Assembly (NCBI GenBank): GCA_910587205.1
Contig: CAJULZ010000011.1
Coordinates: 1-35,066, forward strand
DNA: 35,066 bases
Source of the DNA: an uncultured Oscillospiraceae bacterium
GTDB taxonomy: Bacteria; Bacillota; Clostridia; Oscillospirales; Oscillospiraceae
Direction of reading: 5' to 3'
Positions within the stretch are counted from its first letter, which is position 1. Each line of letters starts with the position of its first letter. The notes under the pieces are model-generated. The model had not been told where the DNA came from. It searched no databases and was given only the letters and a program-made list of their open reading frames with translations. The position numbers were made by a program, and so were the translations under genes. This document shows, piece by piece, positions 6,984-15,150 of this stretch.

Positions 6984-7024
6984 GTGACATTGTCACAGAC
7001 CCAAGCCGCGCCTTTGAGTATACT
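6984..7024 (+). promoter_or_regulatory. Thioredoxin operon promoter with Crp/Fnr-like operator
   Basis: The perfect palindrome GTGAC-ATT-GTCAC covers 6984-6996. A TATACT -10 box is at 7019-7024 and no proper -35 box is present. With a start near 7031 the palindrome centre is at about -41. That is the position from which Crp/Fnr proteins activate promoters lacking a -35 box. The arrangement copies that of the ferredoxin promoter. Confidence 0.65.
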
Positions 7025-7057
7025 AAGCACATCACACAAGTTAAGGAGACCAAAGCT

Positions 7058-7363
7058 ATGTCTGCAATTAATATCAACCAAATCAATTTCCCGTCCGAAG
7101 TTTTGCGCGCCGACCGCCCCGTCCTGCTGGACTTCTGGGCCCCCTGGTGCGGCCCCTGCCGTATGGTGGGCCCTATCTTGGAGGAGATCGCGGCGGAACG
7201 CTCCGACATCAAGGTGGGCAAAGTCAATGTGGACGAACAGCCGGAGCTGGCGGGGCAATTCGGCGTGACCAGCATTCCCACCCTGGTGGTGCTGAAGGAC
7301 GGCAGAATTGTGAACCAGGCGACGGGTGCGCGGCCCAAAAGCCAAATTTTGGCCTTGCTGTGA
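7058..7363 (+). CDS. trxA: Thioredoxin
   Basis: A 101-residue classical thioredoxin. It has the active site WCGPC (C31, C34) in DFWAPWCGPCRM, the conserved cis-proline loop TSIPTLVV, and the usual length and fold order. The ATG at 7058 follows AAGGAG. It is the first gene of a three-gene operon with two rhodanese-containing proteins. It can reduce protein disulfides, persulfides and methionine sulfoxide reductases such as the one encoded at 5235-5693. A Crp/Fnr-like site in its promoter suggests control by the regulator encoded convergently at the end of the operon. Confidence 0.95.
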   Translation: MSAININQINFPSEVLRADRPVLLDFWAPWCGPCRMVGPILEEIAAERSDIKVGKVNVDEQPELAGQFGVTSIPTLVVLKDGRIVNQATGARPKSQILALL

Positions 7364-7374
7364 GGAGGGGCGTT

Positions 7375-7695
7375 ATGGGATTCTTTGATTTTTGGAAAGG
7401 CCCCGATATCAACCAGGGCGTCGCCGAATGCAGCATCACCCCCGGCGCGGTTCTGCTGGATGTGCGCACCCCGCAGGAATACCGGGAGGGCCACATCCCC
7501 AACAGCGTCAACCTGCCCTTGCAGGCTCTGGGCGGAGGGGGGCCTGTCCCCGTTGGGAAGGATGCGCCTTTGTTCGTCTACTGCCACAGCGGGGCGCGGA
7601 GCCGGCAGGCGGTAAACCTGCTGGAGCGGATGGGCTATGCTCGCGCAAAAAATATCGGCGGCATGGCCGCCTACAAGGGAAAGGTGGAATCCTGA
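7375..7695 (+). CDS. Single-domain rhodanese-like sulfurtransferase
   Basis: A 106-residue rhodanese. It shows LLDVRTPQEYREGHIPNSVN at 27-46 (CH2A/B region) and the active-site loop CHSGARS with C70 as the persulfide-carrying cysteine. It starts at ATG 7375 behind GAGGAGG, 11 bp after thioredoxin. It is cytoplasmic, with no signal peptide. It moves sulfane sulfur between small carriers. With thioredoxin before and a CoA-disulfide reductase/rhodanese fusion after, it likely handles persulfides or elemental sulfur. Confidence 0.9.
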   Translation: MGFFDFWKGPDINQGVAECSITPGAVLLDVRTPQEYREGHIPNSVNLPLQALGGGGPVPVGKDAPLFVYCHSGARSRQAVNLLERMGYARAKNIGGMAAYKGKVES

Positions 7696-7696
7696 C

Positions 7697-9388
7697 ATGA
7701 AGGTTGTGATCATCGGCGGCGTGGCGGGGGGCGCCACAGCGGCGGCACGGCTGCGCCGACTGGACGAACGGGCGGAAATCGTGATATTCGAGCGGTCGGG
7801 CCATATCTCCTACGCCAATTGCGGCCTGCCCTATTACATCGGCGGGGCCATTGGCGACCGGGCCGCTCTTACCCTCCAGACCCCGGAAAGCTTCCACGCC
7901 CGCTTCCAGGTGGAGGTGCGGGTGCGCCACGAAGTCACCGCTATCCACCCGGACCGTAAAACAGTTTCTGTGAAAAATCTGGAAACGAGAGATGAGTTCG
8001 AGGAGTCTTATGATAAGCTGATCCTCTCTCCCGGGGCGAAACCTGCCAAACCCCCGATCCCAGGGATCGATCTGGACCGGATTTTTACCTTGCGCACCGT
8101 GGAGGACACCCTCCGCCTCAAGGACTACATAGACATTACCCGCCCCAAATCCGCGGTGCTGGTGGGCGGCGGCTTCATTGGTGTGGAGTTGGCGGAGAAT
8201 CTGCGGGAGCTGGGGATGGAGGTCACCATCGTGGAACAGCTTCCCCAGCTGATGAACCCCTTTGACCCGGATATGGCGGCCTTCCTCCACGGCGAGATGC
8301 GGAGGAACGGGGTCAGGCTGGCCCTGGGCCGGGCCGTGGCCGGGTTTGAGGTGCGGGACGGCGGCGTAGATGTACTGCTGAAGGACGGTGCGCCTCTCCA
8401 CGCGGATCTCGTGGCGCTGGCCATCGGCGTTACCCCGGACACCGCGCTGGCGAAGGAGGCGGGGCTGGAGCTGGGCCTCCGGGGCAGCATTGTGGTCAAT
8501 GACCGGATGGAGACCTCCCTCCCAGATATCTACGCCGTAGGGGACGCGGTGCAGGTGAAGCACGCCGTCACCGGGCAAGACGCGCTGATCTCCCTGGCGG
8601 GCCCCGCCAACCGGCAGGGCCGGATCGCAGCGGACAATATCTGCGGCGGGAGCAGCCGGTATCCAGGCAGCCAGGGCAGTTCCGTCCTCAAGGTGTTCGG
8701 CATGACGGCGGCGGCCACCGGACTCAACGAGATCGCCGCCAGACGGGCGGGGTTGGACGCGGATAAGGTGGTGCTGTCCCCCATGAGTCATGCGGGCTAC
8801 TATCCTGGCGGGAAGCTGATGACCATGAAGGTGGTTTTTGAAAAGGGGACATACCGCCTGCTGGGGGCTCAGATCGTGGGCTATGAGGGTGTGGATAAGC
8901 GGATCGACGTGCTGGCCACCGCCCTGCGCGCCGGGCTGACAGCCATCCAGCTCAAGGATTTGGATCTGGCCTACGCGCCGCCCTATTCCTCCGCCAAGGA
9001 CCCGGTCAATATGGCAGGGTTCATGGTGGAGAACCTGGAAAAGGGGGTTGTGAAGCAGTTCCACCTGGAGGACGTGGACGCCTTGCCCCGGGATGGCAGT
9101 GCGACCCTGCTGGACGTGCGCACCCCTCAGGAATGCGCCCAGGGCGGGGTGGAGGGCTTCCGCAATATCCCCGTGGATGAGCTGCGGGAGCGGCTGGATG
9201 AGCTGGAACCTGACAAGCCGGTGTATGTGATGTGTCAGAGCGGCCTGCGCAGCTACATCGCCTGCCGTATCTTGGCGGGGCATGGGTTTGAGGCCTGCAA
9301 TTTCTCCGGCGGTTTCCGGCTTTACGACGCGGTGATGAACGACCGCCGCCTTATTGAACAGGCCACGGCCTGCGGTATGGATATATGA
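7697..9388 (+). CDS. CoA-disulfide / persulfide reductase fused to rhodanese (CoADR-RHD)
   Basis: A 563-residue fusion. Residues 1-~450 form a pyridine nucleotide-disulfide oxidoreductase: FAD site VIIGGVAGGATAA at 4-16, single redox cysteine C42 in SYANCGLPYY, NADH loop VLVGGGFIGVELAEN, the FAD motif YAVGDA, and a dimerisation domain with the YAPPYSSAKDPVN segment typical of CoA-disulfide reductases. Residues ~470-563 form a rhodanese domain with LLDVRTPQE and the loop CQSGLRS (C513). This domain order matches the Bacillus anthracis CoADR-RHD and the Shewanella NADH-dependent persulfide reductase. It uses NADH to reduce CoA disulfide, CoA persulfide or polysulfide. It starts at ATG 7697, one base after the rhodanese stop codon. 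Confidence 0.93.
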   Translation: MKVVIIGGVAGGATAAARLRRLDERAEIVIFERSGHISYANCGLPYYIGGAIGDRAALTLQTPESFHARFQVEVRVRHEVTAIHPDRKTVSVKNLETRDEFEESYDKLILSPGAKPAKPPIPGIDLDRIFTLRTVEDTLRLKDYIDITRPKSAVLVGGGFIGVELAENLRELGMEVTIVEQLPQLMNPFDPDMAAFLHGEMRRNGVRLALGRAVAGFEVRDGGVDVLLKDGAPLHADLVALAIGVTPDTALAKEAGLELGLRGSIVVNDRMETSLPDIYAVGDAVQVKHAVTGQDALISLAGPANRQGRIAADNICGGSSRYPGSQGSSVLKVFGMTAAATGLNEIAARRAGLDADKVVLSPMSHAGYYPGGKLMTMKVVFEKGTYRLLGAQIVGYEGVDKRIDVLATALRAGLTAIQLKDLDLAYAPPYSSAKDPVNMAGFMVENLEKGVVKQFHLEDVDALPRDGSATLLDVRTPQECAQGGVEGFRNIPVDELRERLDELEPDKPVYVMCQSGLRSYIACRILAGHGFEACNFSGGFRLYDAVMNDRRLIEQATACGMDI

Positions 9389-9394
9389 AAAAAA

Positions 9395-9429
9395 CCCGCC
9401 CCCGCTTCCACTTGGAAAGCGGGGGCGGG
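9395..9429 (-). terminator. Terminator between convergent genes
   Basis: A 13-bp GC-rich stem (9395-9407 with 9417-9429) is flanked by a run of seven A residues on its left. On the minus strand this reads as a hairpin followed by TTTTTTT, so it terminates the Crp/Fnr gene. It may also slow transcripts of the plus-strand CoADR gene. Confidence 0.8.
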
Positions 9430-9434
9430 CACCC

Positions 9435-10094
9435 TTATGTATAGCCCAATTCCTTCAGCCGTTTTTGATCCAGCAGCTCCACCGTCCCACGGGACAGCCT
9501 CACCATCCCTTCGCCCTGGAGGTAGCGCAGCATCCGGGTAATCACCTCCCTGTGGGTACCCAGATGGTTGGCAATGGCCTCGTGGGTGATGGACAACCGG
9601 TTCCCGCCTTCGATGGCGGCTTCCTCCAGCAAAAAGTCCGCTACCCGCCGGTCCATGCTCTTCCACATGACCTGCTCCAGCAGCCACATGACCTCGGAAA
9701 ACCGGGCGGCCATAATTTCGTTGGTGTAATTGGACAGCGGAGCGGATTGGGCAAGAATCCGCTGGTAGTTTTTAGTGGGAATCACCCAGAGTTCCGTGTC
9801 CTTCTCTGCCTGGATGGTCACGTCAAACTGGACGCTGCGCAGCATGCAGGAGGCGGAGAACAGGCAGATATCCCGGGCGAACAGACGGTAAAGGGTAATC
9901 TCCCGGCCACCATCCGACAGGATGTAGGCCCGGAGCTGGCCGGATTCCACCAACAGCAATCCGGCGCAGTCGGCGCTGCCGCTGTGAATCACCGTCCCCG
10001 CCCCGATCTGGCGGCGGATCAAGCTATTCTGGATACGATCCCGCTGCTCTTCCGTCAATTCATTCCAGATGGGAAACCAGTCTTGAATCTCCAT
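9435..10094 (-). CDS. Crp/Fnr family regulator with paired cysteines
   Basis: A 219-residue protein. ATG 10094 is preferred over the in-frame TTG at 10124 because GGGGGA stands 5-7 bp before it. Residues ~15-115 are a cyclic-nucleotide-binding-type beta-barrel with ESGQLRAYILSDGGREITLY. About 165-200 form a winged helix whose recognition helix is in HEAIANHLGTHREVITRML. Three cysteines, C43 and the pair C77/C83 in DICLFSASCML, lie in the sensor barrel. There is no N-terminal Fnr cluster. The pair suggests thiol or persulfide sensing (inference). The gene faces the trx-rhodanese-CoADR operon across a terminator. GTGAY-N3-RTCAC palindromes before that operon and the ferredoxin operon are its likely targets. 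Confidence 0.88.
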   Translation of the reverse strand: MEIQDWFPIWNELTEEQRDRIQNSLIRRQIGAGTVIHSGSADCAGLLLVESGQLRAYILSDGGREITLYRLFARDICLFSASCMLRSVQFDVTIQAEKDTELWVIPTKNYQRILAQSAPLSNYTNEIMAARFSEVMWLLEQVMWKSMDRRVADFLLEEAAIEGGNRLSITHEAIANHLGTHREVITRMLRYLQGEGMVRLSRGTVELLDQKRLKELGYT

Positions 10095-10140
10095 TTCAAT
10101 CCCCCATTTCACAGTCCTACACAAAATAAGGCCGCTTTTT

Positions 10141-10168
10141 GATATATTATACTACTGCCTTTTGTCAA
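10141..10168 (-). promoter_or_regulatory. Promoter of the Crp/Fnr gene
   Basis: On the minus strand, TTGACA (10163-10168) and TATATC (10141-10146) are separated by 16 bp, about 50 bp before the start codon. No GTGAY-N3-RTCAC palindrome is seen here, so no evidence of autoregulation. Confidence 0.5.
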
Positions 10169-10368
10169 TGGGCAAGTGTTTCTTGCGGTTTGGTTTTGGA
10201 CGTGGAGGTGAACGCCGGAGTATCTGATTCGTGTTAGCCCCTGCCAGGGTGCACTGGAAAAAAGATGCAAGGTAGAAAAGCCCTCCCTTTGAGGCGATAT
10301 CATTCATAAGGAGCTGTGCCACGTCCGAAAATACTCACCACCCTTTCACAAAGCGAAGGAGGCGGATA

Positions 10369-10407
10369 ATGTTTTATTCCTTACATGCTGTCAGGCAGCA
10401 GGGGTGA
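10369..10407 (+). CDS. Possible 12-codon leader peptide
   Basis: ATG 10369 follows a perfect AAGGAGG (10356-10362) with 6-nt spacing and encodes MFYSLHAVRQQG before TGA 10405-10407. It lies in the 570-bp gap before the ABC transporter operon, upstream of that operon's main promoter at 10578. The strong ribosome binding site is the only support; there is no recognised family. The rest of the gap 10169-10577 holds nothing else I can identify. Confidence 0.25.
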   Translation: MFYSLHAVRQQG

Positions 10408-10577
10408 ACCGGATTTACGTTCTCATAGCATAGGACAGGAATATGATGGTCTGTCTGCGGATACAGGCTGCGGAGGGAGGAACTGAGCCGCCGCTGGCGC
10501 CTGGATAAACCGGGAGTGTCAGGGGGATCTCCGAGCAGGAGAGGCGGAGGCAATTGCTAAAAAAGGGGAATAGGCTC

Positions 10578-10607
10578 TTGACTTTTGGACATTTATATTG
10601 TATACAT
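10578..10607 (+). promoter_or_regulatory. ABC transporter operon promoter with GntR-type operator
   Basis: TTGACT (10578-10583), a 17-bp spacer and TATACA (10601-10606) form a good sigma-A promoter. The palindrome TGTATACA (10599-10606) within ATTGTATACAT overlaps the -10 box. The same sequence, as ATTGTATACAAT, overlaps the -10 box of the MFS operon at 17859-17870. This suggests repression by the GntR protein encoded at 16983-17666. Confidence 0.65.
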
Positions 10608-10667
10608 ATTACATACAAGATGCGTGCAGATCGGCCGCACAGAGAAATAGAGAGGACTGAGGAGCAA

Positions 10668-12326
10668 ATGGCTGGAAAGTTCAAGGCGCTGGCCGCGGTC
10701 ATGGTGGCGGCGGCCCTGCTGGCGGGCTGCTCCGGTACGGCGGCGCAGGTGGAGCTGGAGCGGGTCTCCTTTCAGATTGGGTCGGGCCAGGCGGTCACTT
10801 CCGCGCGCAGCCTGGAGGAAAGCCCGATGGCCAAGGGCACGGACGCCCGCACCCTCTACCTGGGCGCGTATGGGGAAAATTTTGTCACCAGCACCCTGTC
10901 TGCTGTAGGATACAACAACCTGATCGCTATTTCCACCATCTACGACGGGCTGTTCGCGAAGAATTTCAAGACCGGAGAACTGGAGTGCCGGATCGCGGAG
11001 TCCTACGAGTACATTCCAGATGGGGACGGGGTGATGCTCCACATCGTCATCCGGGAGGAGGCCCGGTTCCAGAGCGGAGAACCCATTACTGCCTACGACT
11101 GTTTCTGTGCCACGGTGGGCCGGGTGGACACGGTGGGCACGGTGCGCTCGTATATCGGCAGCAGCGTGGACAAAGAGGGATCCTACTGCGAGGGGGACCG
11201 GGATCTCTACATCCGGCTGTACGGGTATGATACTACGGTGGCGGAATGCCTCGCCTGCCAATGGCTGAACATCAGCAACAAGAGCTTTGAGGAGACAGCC
11301 ACCGACGAGGACCTGTGGGATAAGGTGGACGGCTCGGGGCCGTTTATTGTGGAGCGGCAGATCTCCGGCGACTCGGTGCTGCTGCGGGTGGACGACGACT
11401 ACTGGGGCTGGGGGATCGTGGATGAGCGGCCCAACTTCGACTACCTATCGGTGAAATTCTACTCGGAAGCGTCCATTATGCTTATCGATTATGAAAACGG
11501 AGAACTGGACGCCTGCATCGGCTTGAGCTTCAACGACACCCGCAGCGTGATGAACAGCGGGCGGGAGCACAGCCGGATGAAGGTGGTGTCCTCCGGGAAC
11601 TATACGGTGATCTGTCTGCCCGCTTACGTGGAGGCGTTCCAGGATCCCCGGGTGCGGGAGGCCATGTTCTGTGCCATCGATACCGACGCCACCGCCAGGG
11701 CGGCCTACGGTGAGCTGGGGGTGGAGATGGACGCCTATGTGTCCTCCATGGCCAACCACCGCCGGGAGTACCAGATCAACCGGTATGACCCGGAGCGCGC
11801 CAAGCAGCTGCTGCGGGAGGCGGGCTATGGGGAGGGCGACCTGTCCCTATACACGGTGGTGTCCGCCAACGACTCGTGCAGCGTGGCGCTGGCGGAAATT
11901 GTCCAGAGCTTTTTGGACGATGTGGGGGTGGAGCTGAAGATCGACAGCTTCGACTTTGCCACAGCGATCCAGATGCAGCGCAACGGGTCGGTAGACCTGT
12001 GCATCACGTCGTTTTACACCATGAACGGGGATATTTCCGGCTGCCTGATCCAGCTGCCCGAGGGAAGCTACAATCAGGCCGCCTGGGTGACCCAATTGGA
12101 TGAGAAGCTGGCGGAAAAGCTCCGGCAGGGCCGGTTTGCCGCCACCCCGGAGGAGGGGGACGAGGCATACTTCTGGGTGCAGGACTGGCTGCACGAGAAT
12201 ATGTGGTTCCTTCCGGTGGTGGAGTACAACACTGCGTTCATCTGCCGGGATTACGTGGACGACTCCGAATTTTACAATCTCATGCACGTCAGGGATATCC
12301 GCAATCTGGATCTGCCGGCCGGCTGA
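10668..12326 (+). CDS. Oligopeptide-type ABC transporter substrate-binding lipoprotein
   Basis: A 552-residue family-5 solute-binding protein. ATG 10668 follows GAGGAG. The N-terminus is a lipoprotein signal: basic start, hydrophobic stretch 8-18 and lipobox LLAGC with C21 as the lipidated cysteine. The body shows the family features: NLIAISTIYDGLF, the motif RFQSGEPITAYDC typical of DppA/OppA/NikA (FHDG-type loop), and DPERAKQLLREAGYGEG before the last lobe. It sits outside the membrane and delivers peptides or similar ligands to the permeases encoded next. The ligand is not apparent; several members of this family bind non-peptides. Confidence 0.92.
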   Translation: MAGKFKALAAVMVAAALLAGCSGTAAQVELERVSFQIGSGQAVTSARSLEESPMAKGTDARTLYLGAYGENFVTSTLSAVGYNNLIAISTIYDGLFAKNFKTGELECRIAESYEYIPDGDGVMLHIVIREEARFQSGEPITAYDCFCATVGRVDTVGTVRSYIGSSVDKEGSYCEGDRDLYIRLYGYDTTVAECLACQWLNISNKSFEETATDEDLWDKVDGSGPFIVERQISGDSVLLRVDDDYWGWGIVDERPNFDYLSVKFYSEASIMLIDYENGELDACIGLSFNDTRSVMNSGREHSRMKVVSSGNYTVICLPAYVEAFQDPRVREAMFCAIDTDATARAAYGELGVEMDAYVSSMANHRREYQINRYDPERAKQLLREAGYGEGDLSLYTVVSANDSCSVALAEIVQSFLDDVGVELKIDSFDFATAIQMQRNGSVDLCITSFYTMNGDISGCLIQLPEGSYNQAAWVTQLDEKLAEKLRQGRFAATPEEGDEAYFWVQDWLHENMWFLPVVEYNTAFICRDYVDDSEFYNLMHVRDIRNLDLPAG

Positions 12327-12353
12327 GCGCGGCCGGGCTAAGAGGTGGAGAAA

Positions 12354-13277
12354 ATGTCAAAATATATCGTCAAGAGCGTCCTGATGGTCATCCCAACCAT
12401 GCTGCTGGTGGTATTTATCATATTTACCATCAACTATTTTACCCCAGGCGATCCGGTGGCGGTGTTTTTCGATTTTGACTATACGGAGGAGCAATATGCG
12501 GAGAAGGCGGCGGAATGGGGGCTGGATCAGCCGTTTTTTACCCAGTTTTTCCATTATATCAGAAATATTGTCACCCGCTTTGATTTCGGCTATTCCTACT
12601 ACAGCGGAAACAGCGTCATGTCTGAATTGGCGGCACGCTTCCCGGTGTCCCTGCGGCTGGGGCTGATATCCGTGCTGCTCACGGTGGTGATCGGCGTGCC
12701 GTTCGGAATTATCTCGGCCACCCGGCAGCACTCCGCGCTGGACTACGGGGTGACGTTTGTCTCCCTGTTTTTCGCGGCGGTACCCGGCTTCTGGCTGTCC
12801 ATGATCCTGATCCTGATTTTCTCCAGCCGCCTGGGCTGGCTCCAGTCCTCGGGGCTGAACGACTGGACGGGCTACATCATGCCGGTGGCGGCCAGCTCGG
12901 CCCAATATATCGCCTCTGTGACCCGGCAGACCCGTTCCAGTATGCTGGAGGTAATCCGGCAGGACTATGTCCGTACCGTCCGGGCCAAAGGGGTGAGCGA
13001 AGGCAGCGTGATCTGGAAGCATGCCCTGCGCAACGCCCTGATCCCGGTGGTCACGCTCATCGGGATGCAGGCGGGGGCGGTGATTGCCGGCTCGGCAATC
13101 ATTGAGGCGGTGCACTCCTTCCCCGGTATGGGCAGCCTGATGATGACCGCCATCAACAACAAGGACTATAATACCATCCAGGCGGTGGTGCTGCTGCTGT
13201 CCGGAGTGGTATGCCTGATCAATGTGCTGGTGGACGTAATCTACGCGGTGATTGACCCCAGGGTCAAAACGCGGTGA
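12354..13277 (+). CDS. ABC transporter permease, DppB/OppB type
   Basis: A 307-residue permease. ATG 12354 is chosen behind AGAGGTGGAG; GTG 12345 lies inside that site. It has six membrane segments: one at 9-29, then a periplasmic-side loop, then five from about 98 on. The N-terminal TINYFTPGDP motif is typical of DppB. The coupling (EAA) loop reads VRTVRAKGVSEGSVIWKHAL, contacting the ATPases. It pairs with the DppC-type permease that follows at 13298. It is encoded 27 bp after the binding protein. Confidence 0.93.
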   Translation: MSKYIVKSVLMVIPTMLLVVFIIFTINYFTPGDPVAVFFDFDYTEEQYAEKAAEWGLDQPFFTQFFHYIRNIVTRFDFGYSYYSGNSVMSELAARFPVSLRLGLISVLLTVVIGVPFGIISATRQHSALDYGVTFVSLFFAAVPGFWLSMILILIFSSRLGWLQSSGLNDWTGYIMPVAASSAQYIASVTRQTRSSMLEVIRQDYVRTVRAKGVSEGSVIWKHALRNALIPVVTLIGMQAGAVIAGSAIIEAVHSFPGMGSLMMTAINNKDYNTIQAVVLLLSGVVCLINVLVDVIYAVIDPRVKTR

Positions 13278-13297
13278 TGGAGAGGGGAGGCATTGCG

Positions 13298-14158
13298 ATG
13301 AAGCGCAGAGGGAGTGGGCGGGGCCAGTGGCGGGATGTGTGGGCCAGGCTGCGGCGCAACCGGGTGGCCATGGTGTCGCTGGTGCTGCTGGCGCTGATCC
13401 TGCTGGCCGCCATATTTTCCGAGTGGATTGCGCCTTATGTGTACAGCCAGCGGGATCTGACGGTTACGTTCCGGTTCCCGTCCCTGCGGCATATCTTTGG
13501 GACGGACAACCTGGGGCGGGATATCTTTTCCCGGGTGCTGGTGGGGGGCCGGGTGTCCCTGCTGGTGGCGTTTGGTTCGGTGTTGCTGTCCGCAGTGGCG
13601 GGCTGCCTGCTGGGGGCGGCGGCGGGCTACTACGGCGGCCGGGTGGAGTTCTGCATCATGAAGCTCACCGACGTGATGATGGCAATACCCGCCTTCCTGC
13701 TGGCGGTGACAGTATCCGCGGCGCTGGGCACCGGGCTTATAAATACCGCCATCGCGGTGGGGCTGACCAACATCCCCCGGTTTGTGCGGCTGATGCGGGC
13801 GGAGACGCTGGCGGTGAAGGGTAAGGAGTTCATTTTGGCCGCCCGATCCTACGGCGCGTCCGACCTGTCCATCATCTTCCGGCACATCTTTCCCAACGCC
13901 CTGTCGTCCACCATCGTCAACGTGACCCTGGGGGTGGGTACGGCCATTTTACAGATTTCCGGCCTGAGCTTTGTGGGGCTGGGCGTCCGCCCGCCTACGC
14001 CGGAGTGGGGCTCCATGCTGGCCGCGGGGCGGACGTATATGCGGGATTTCTGGCCGATGGTGACGTTTCCGGGCGTAGCCATCGTGGTTACGCTGATCCT
14101 GTTCAACCTGGTGGGGGACGGCCTGAGGGACGCCATGGACCCCCGGCTCAAGAGATAG
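13298..14158 (+). CDS. ABC transporter permease, DppC/OppC type
   Basis: A 286-residue permease. ATG 13298 has GGGGAGG 7 bp upstream, better than GTG 13274 or ATG 13277. A basic N-terminus precedes the first membrane helix at about 30-50. The characteristic DppC segment HIFGTDNLGRDIFSRVLVGG is followed by five further helices, with the coupling motif FILAARSYGASDLSIIFRHI. It forms the heterodimeric channel with the DppB-type protein. Confidence 0.93.
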   Translation: MKRRGSGRGQWRDVWARLRRNRVAMVSLVLLALILLAAIFSEWIAPYVYSQRDLTVTFRFPSLRHIFGTDNLGRDIFSRVLVGGRVSLLVAFGSVLLSAVAGCLLGAAAGYYGGRVEFCIMKLTDVMMAIPAFLLAVTVSAALGTGLINTAIAVGLTNIPRFVRLMRAETLAVKGKEFILAARSYGASDLSIIFRHIFPNALSSTIVNVTLGVGTAILQISGLSFVGLGVRPPTPEWGSMLAAGRTYMRDFWPMVTFPGVAIVVTLILFNLVGDGLRDAMDPRLKR

Positions 14159-14167
14159 GAGGGGCAT

Positions 14168-15145
14168 ATGGGACCACTGCTGGAGATACAGGACCTTGAG
14201 GTGCGCTATTTTACCGGGGAGGGCGTAGTGGAGGCGGTGAACGGCATCAACCTCACTGTGGACAGGGGGGAGAACCTGGGCCTGGTGGGGGAGACCGGGG
14301 CGGGCAAGACCACTACCGCGTTGTCCATACTGCGGCTGCTGCCCGACCCGCCGGGGAGGATTACCGGGGGCAGCGTGCGGTTCTGCGGGGAGGAATTGCG
14401 CGCAAAGACGGAAAGGGAGATGCGCGCCATCCGGGGAGGAAAAATCTCCATGATCTTCCAGGACCCAATGACGGCCCTGAACCCGGTGATCCGGGTGGGG
14501 GAGCAGATTGCGGAGGTGATCTTGCTCCACGACCGTATTTCCCGGGCGGAGGCGGAGCGCCGGGCGCTGGAGATGCTGGAGTTGGTGGGGATCCCCGCCG
14601 AGCGGGGGATGGAATATCCCCACCAGTTTTCCGGCGGCATGAAGCAGCGGGTGGTGATCGCCATCGCCCTGGCCTGCAGCCCTGAACTGCTCATCGCGGA
14701 CGAGCCCACCACGGCCCTGGACGTGACTGTACAGGCCCAGGTGCTGGAGCTGATGCGCCGCCTGCGGGAGAAGCTGGGCACCGCCATGGTGCTCATTACC
14801 CATGACCTGGGCGTGGTGGCGGAGACCTGCGACCGGGTGGCCGTAATGTATGCCGGTGAAGTGGTGGAGAGCGGCAGCCTGGAAGACATTTTTGAGCGCG
14901 CGGCCCATCCTTACACGGTGGGGCTGTTCCAGTCCATCCCGTCCATGGACGAGGATGTGGATATGCTCACCCCCATCCCGGGCCTGATGCCCGATCCCAC
15001 CCGGCTGCCCAAGGGCTGCAAATTCCATCCCCGGTGCCCCAAGGCGGAAGCCCGGTGCGGCGAGATATGCCCTGGCACGGTGGAGTTGTCGCCGGGCCAC
15101 GCGGTACGCTGCCTGTTGTACGGCGGCGCCCAGGGAAAGGGGTGA
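14168..15145 (+). CDS. ABC transporter ATPase, DppD/OppD type
   Basis: A 325-residue ATPase. Walker A is GETGAGKTT at 41-49, the Q-loop IFQDPMTALNP, the signature FSGGMKQR, Walker B LLIADEPTTALD and the switch histidine in LITHDLG. The C-terminal oligopeptide-transporter domain carries cysteines in CKFHPRCPKAEARC and a later CPG/RC. In some OppD/DppD proteins such cysteines hold a [4Fe-4S] cluster. It starts at ATG 14168, 9 bp after the permease stop, behind GGAGGGG. Confidence 0.93.
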   Translation: MGPLLEIQDLEVRYFTGEGVVEAVNGINLTVDRGENLGLVGETGAGKTTTALSILRLLPDPPGRITGGSVRFCGEELRAKTEREMRAIRGGKISMIFQDPMTALNPVIRVGEQIAEVILLHDRISRAEAERRALEMLELVGIPAERGMEYPHQFSGGMKQRVVIAIALACSPELLIADEPTTALDVTVQAQVLELMRRLREKLGTAMVLITHDLGVVAETCDRVAVMYAGEVVESGSLEDIFERAAHPYTVGLFQSIPSMDEDVDMLTPIPGLMPDPTRLPKGCKFHPRCPKAEARCGEICPGTVELSPGHAVRCLLYGGAQGKG

Positions 15146-15150
15146 CAGCG

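Noticed and set aside
7508..9283. 591-codon minus-strand frame opposite the CoADR-rhodanese gene
   Set aside because: Antisense shadow; the plus strand has complete FAD, NAD and rhodanese motifs.
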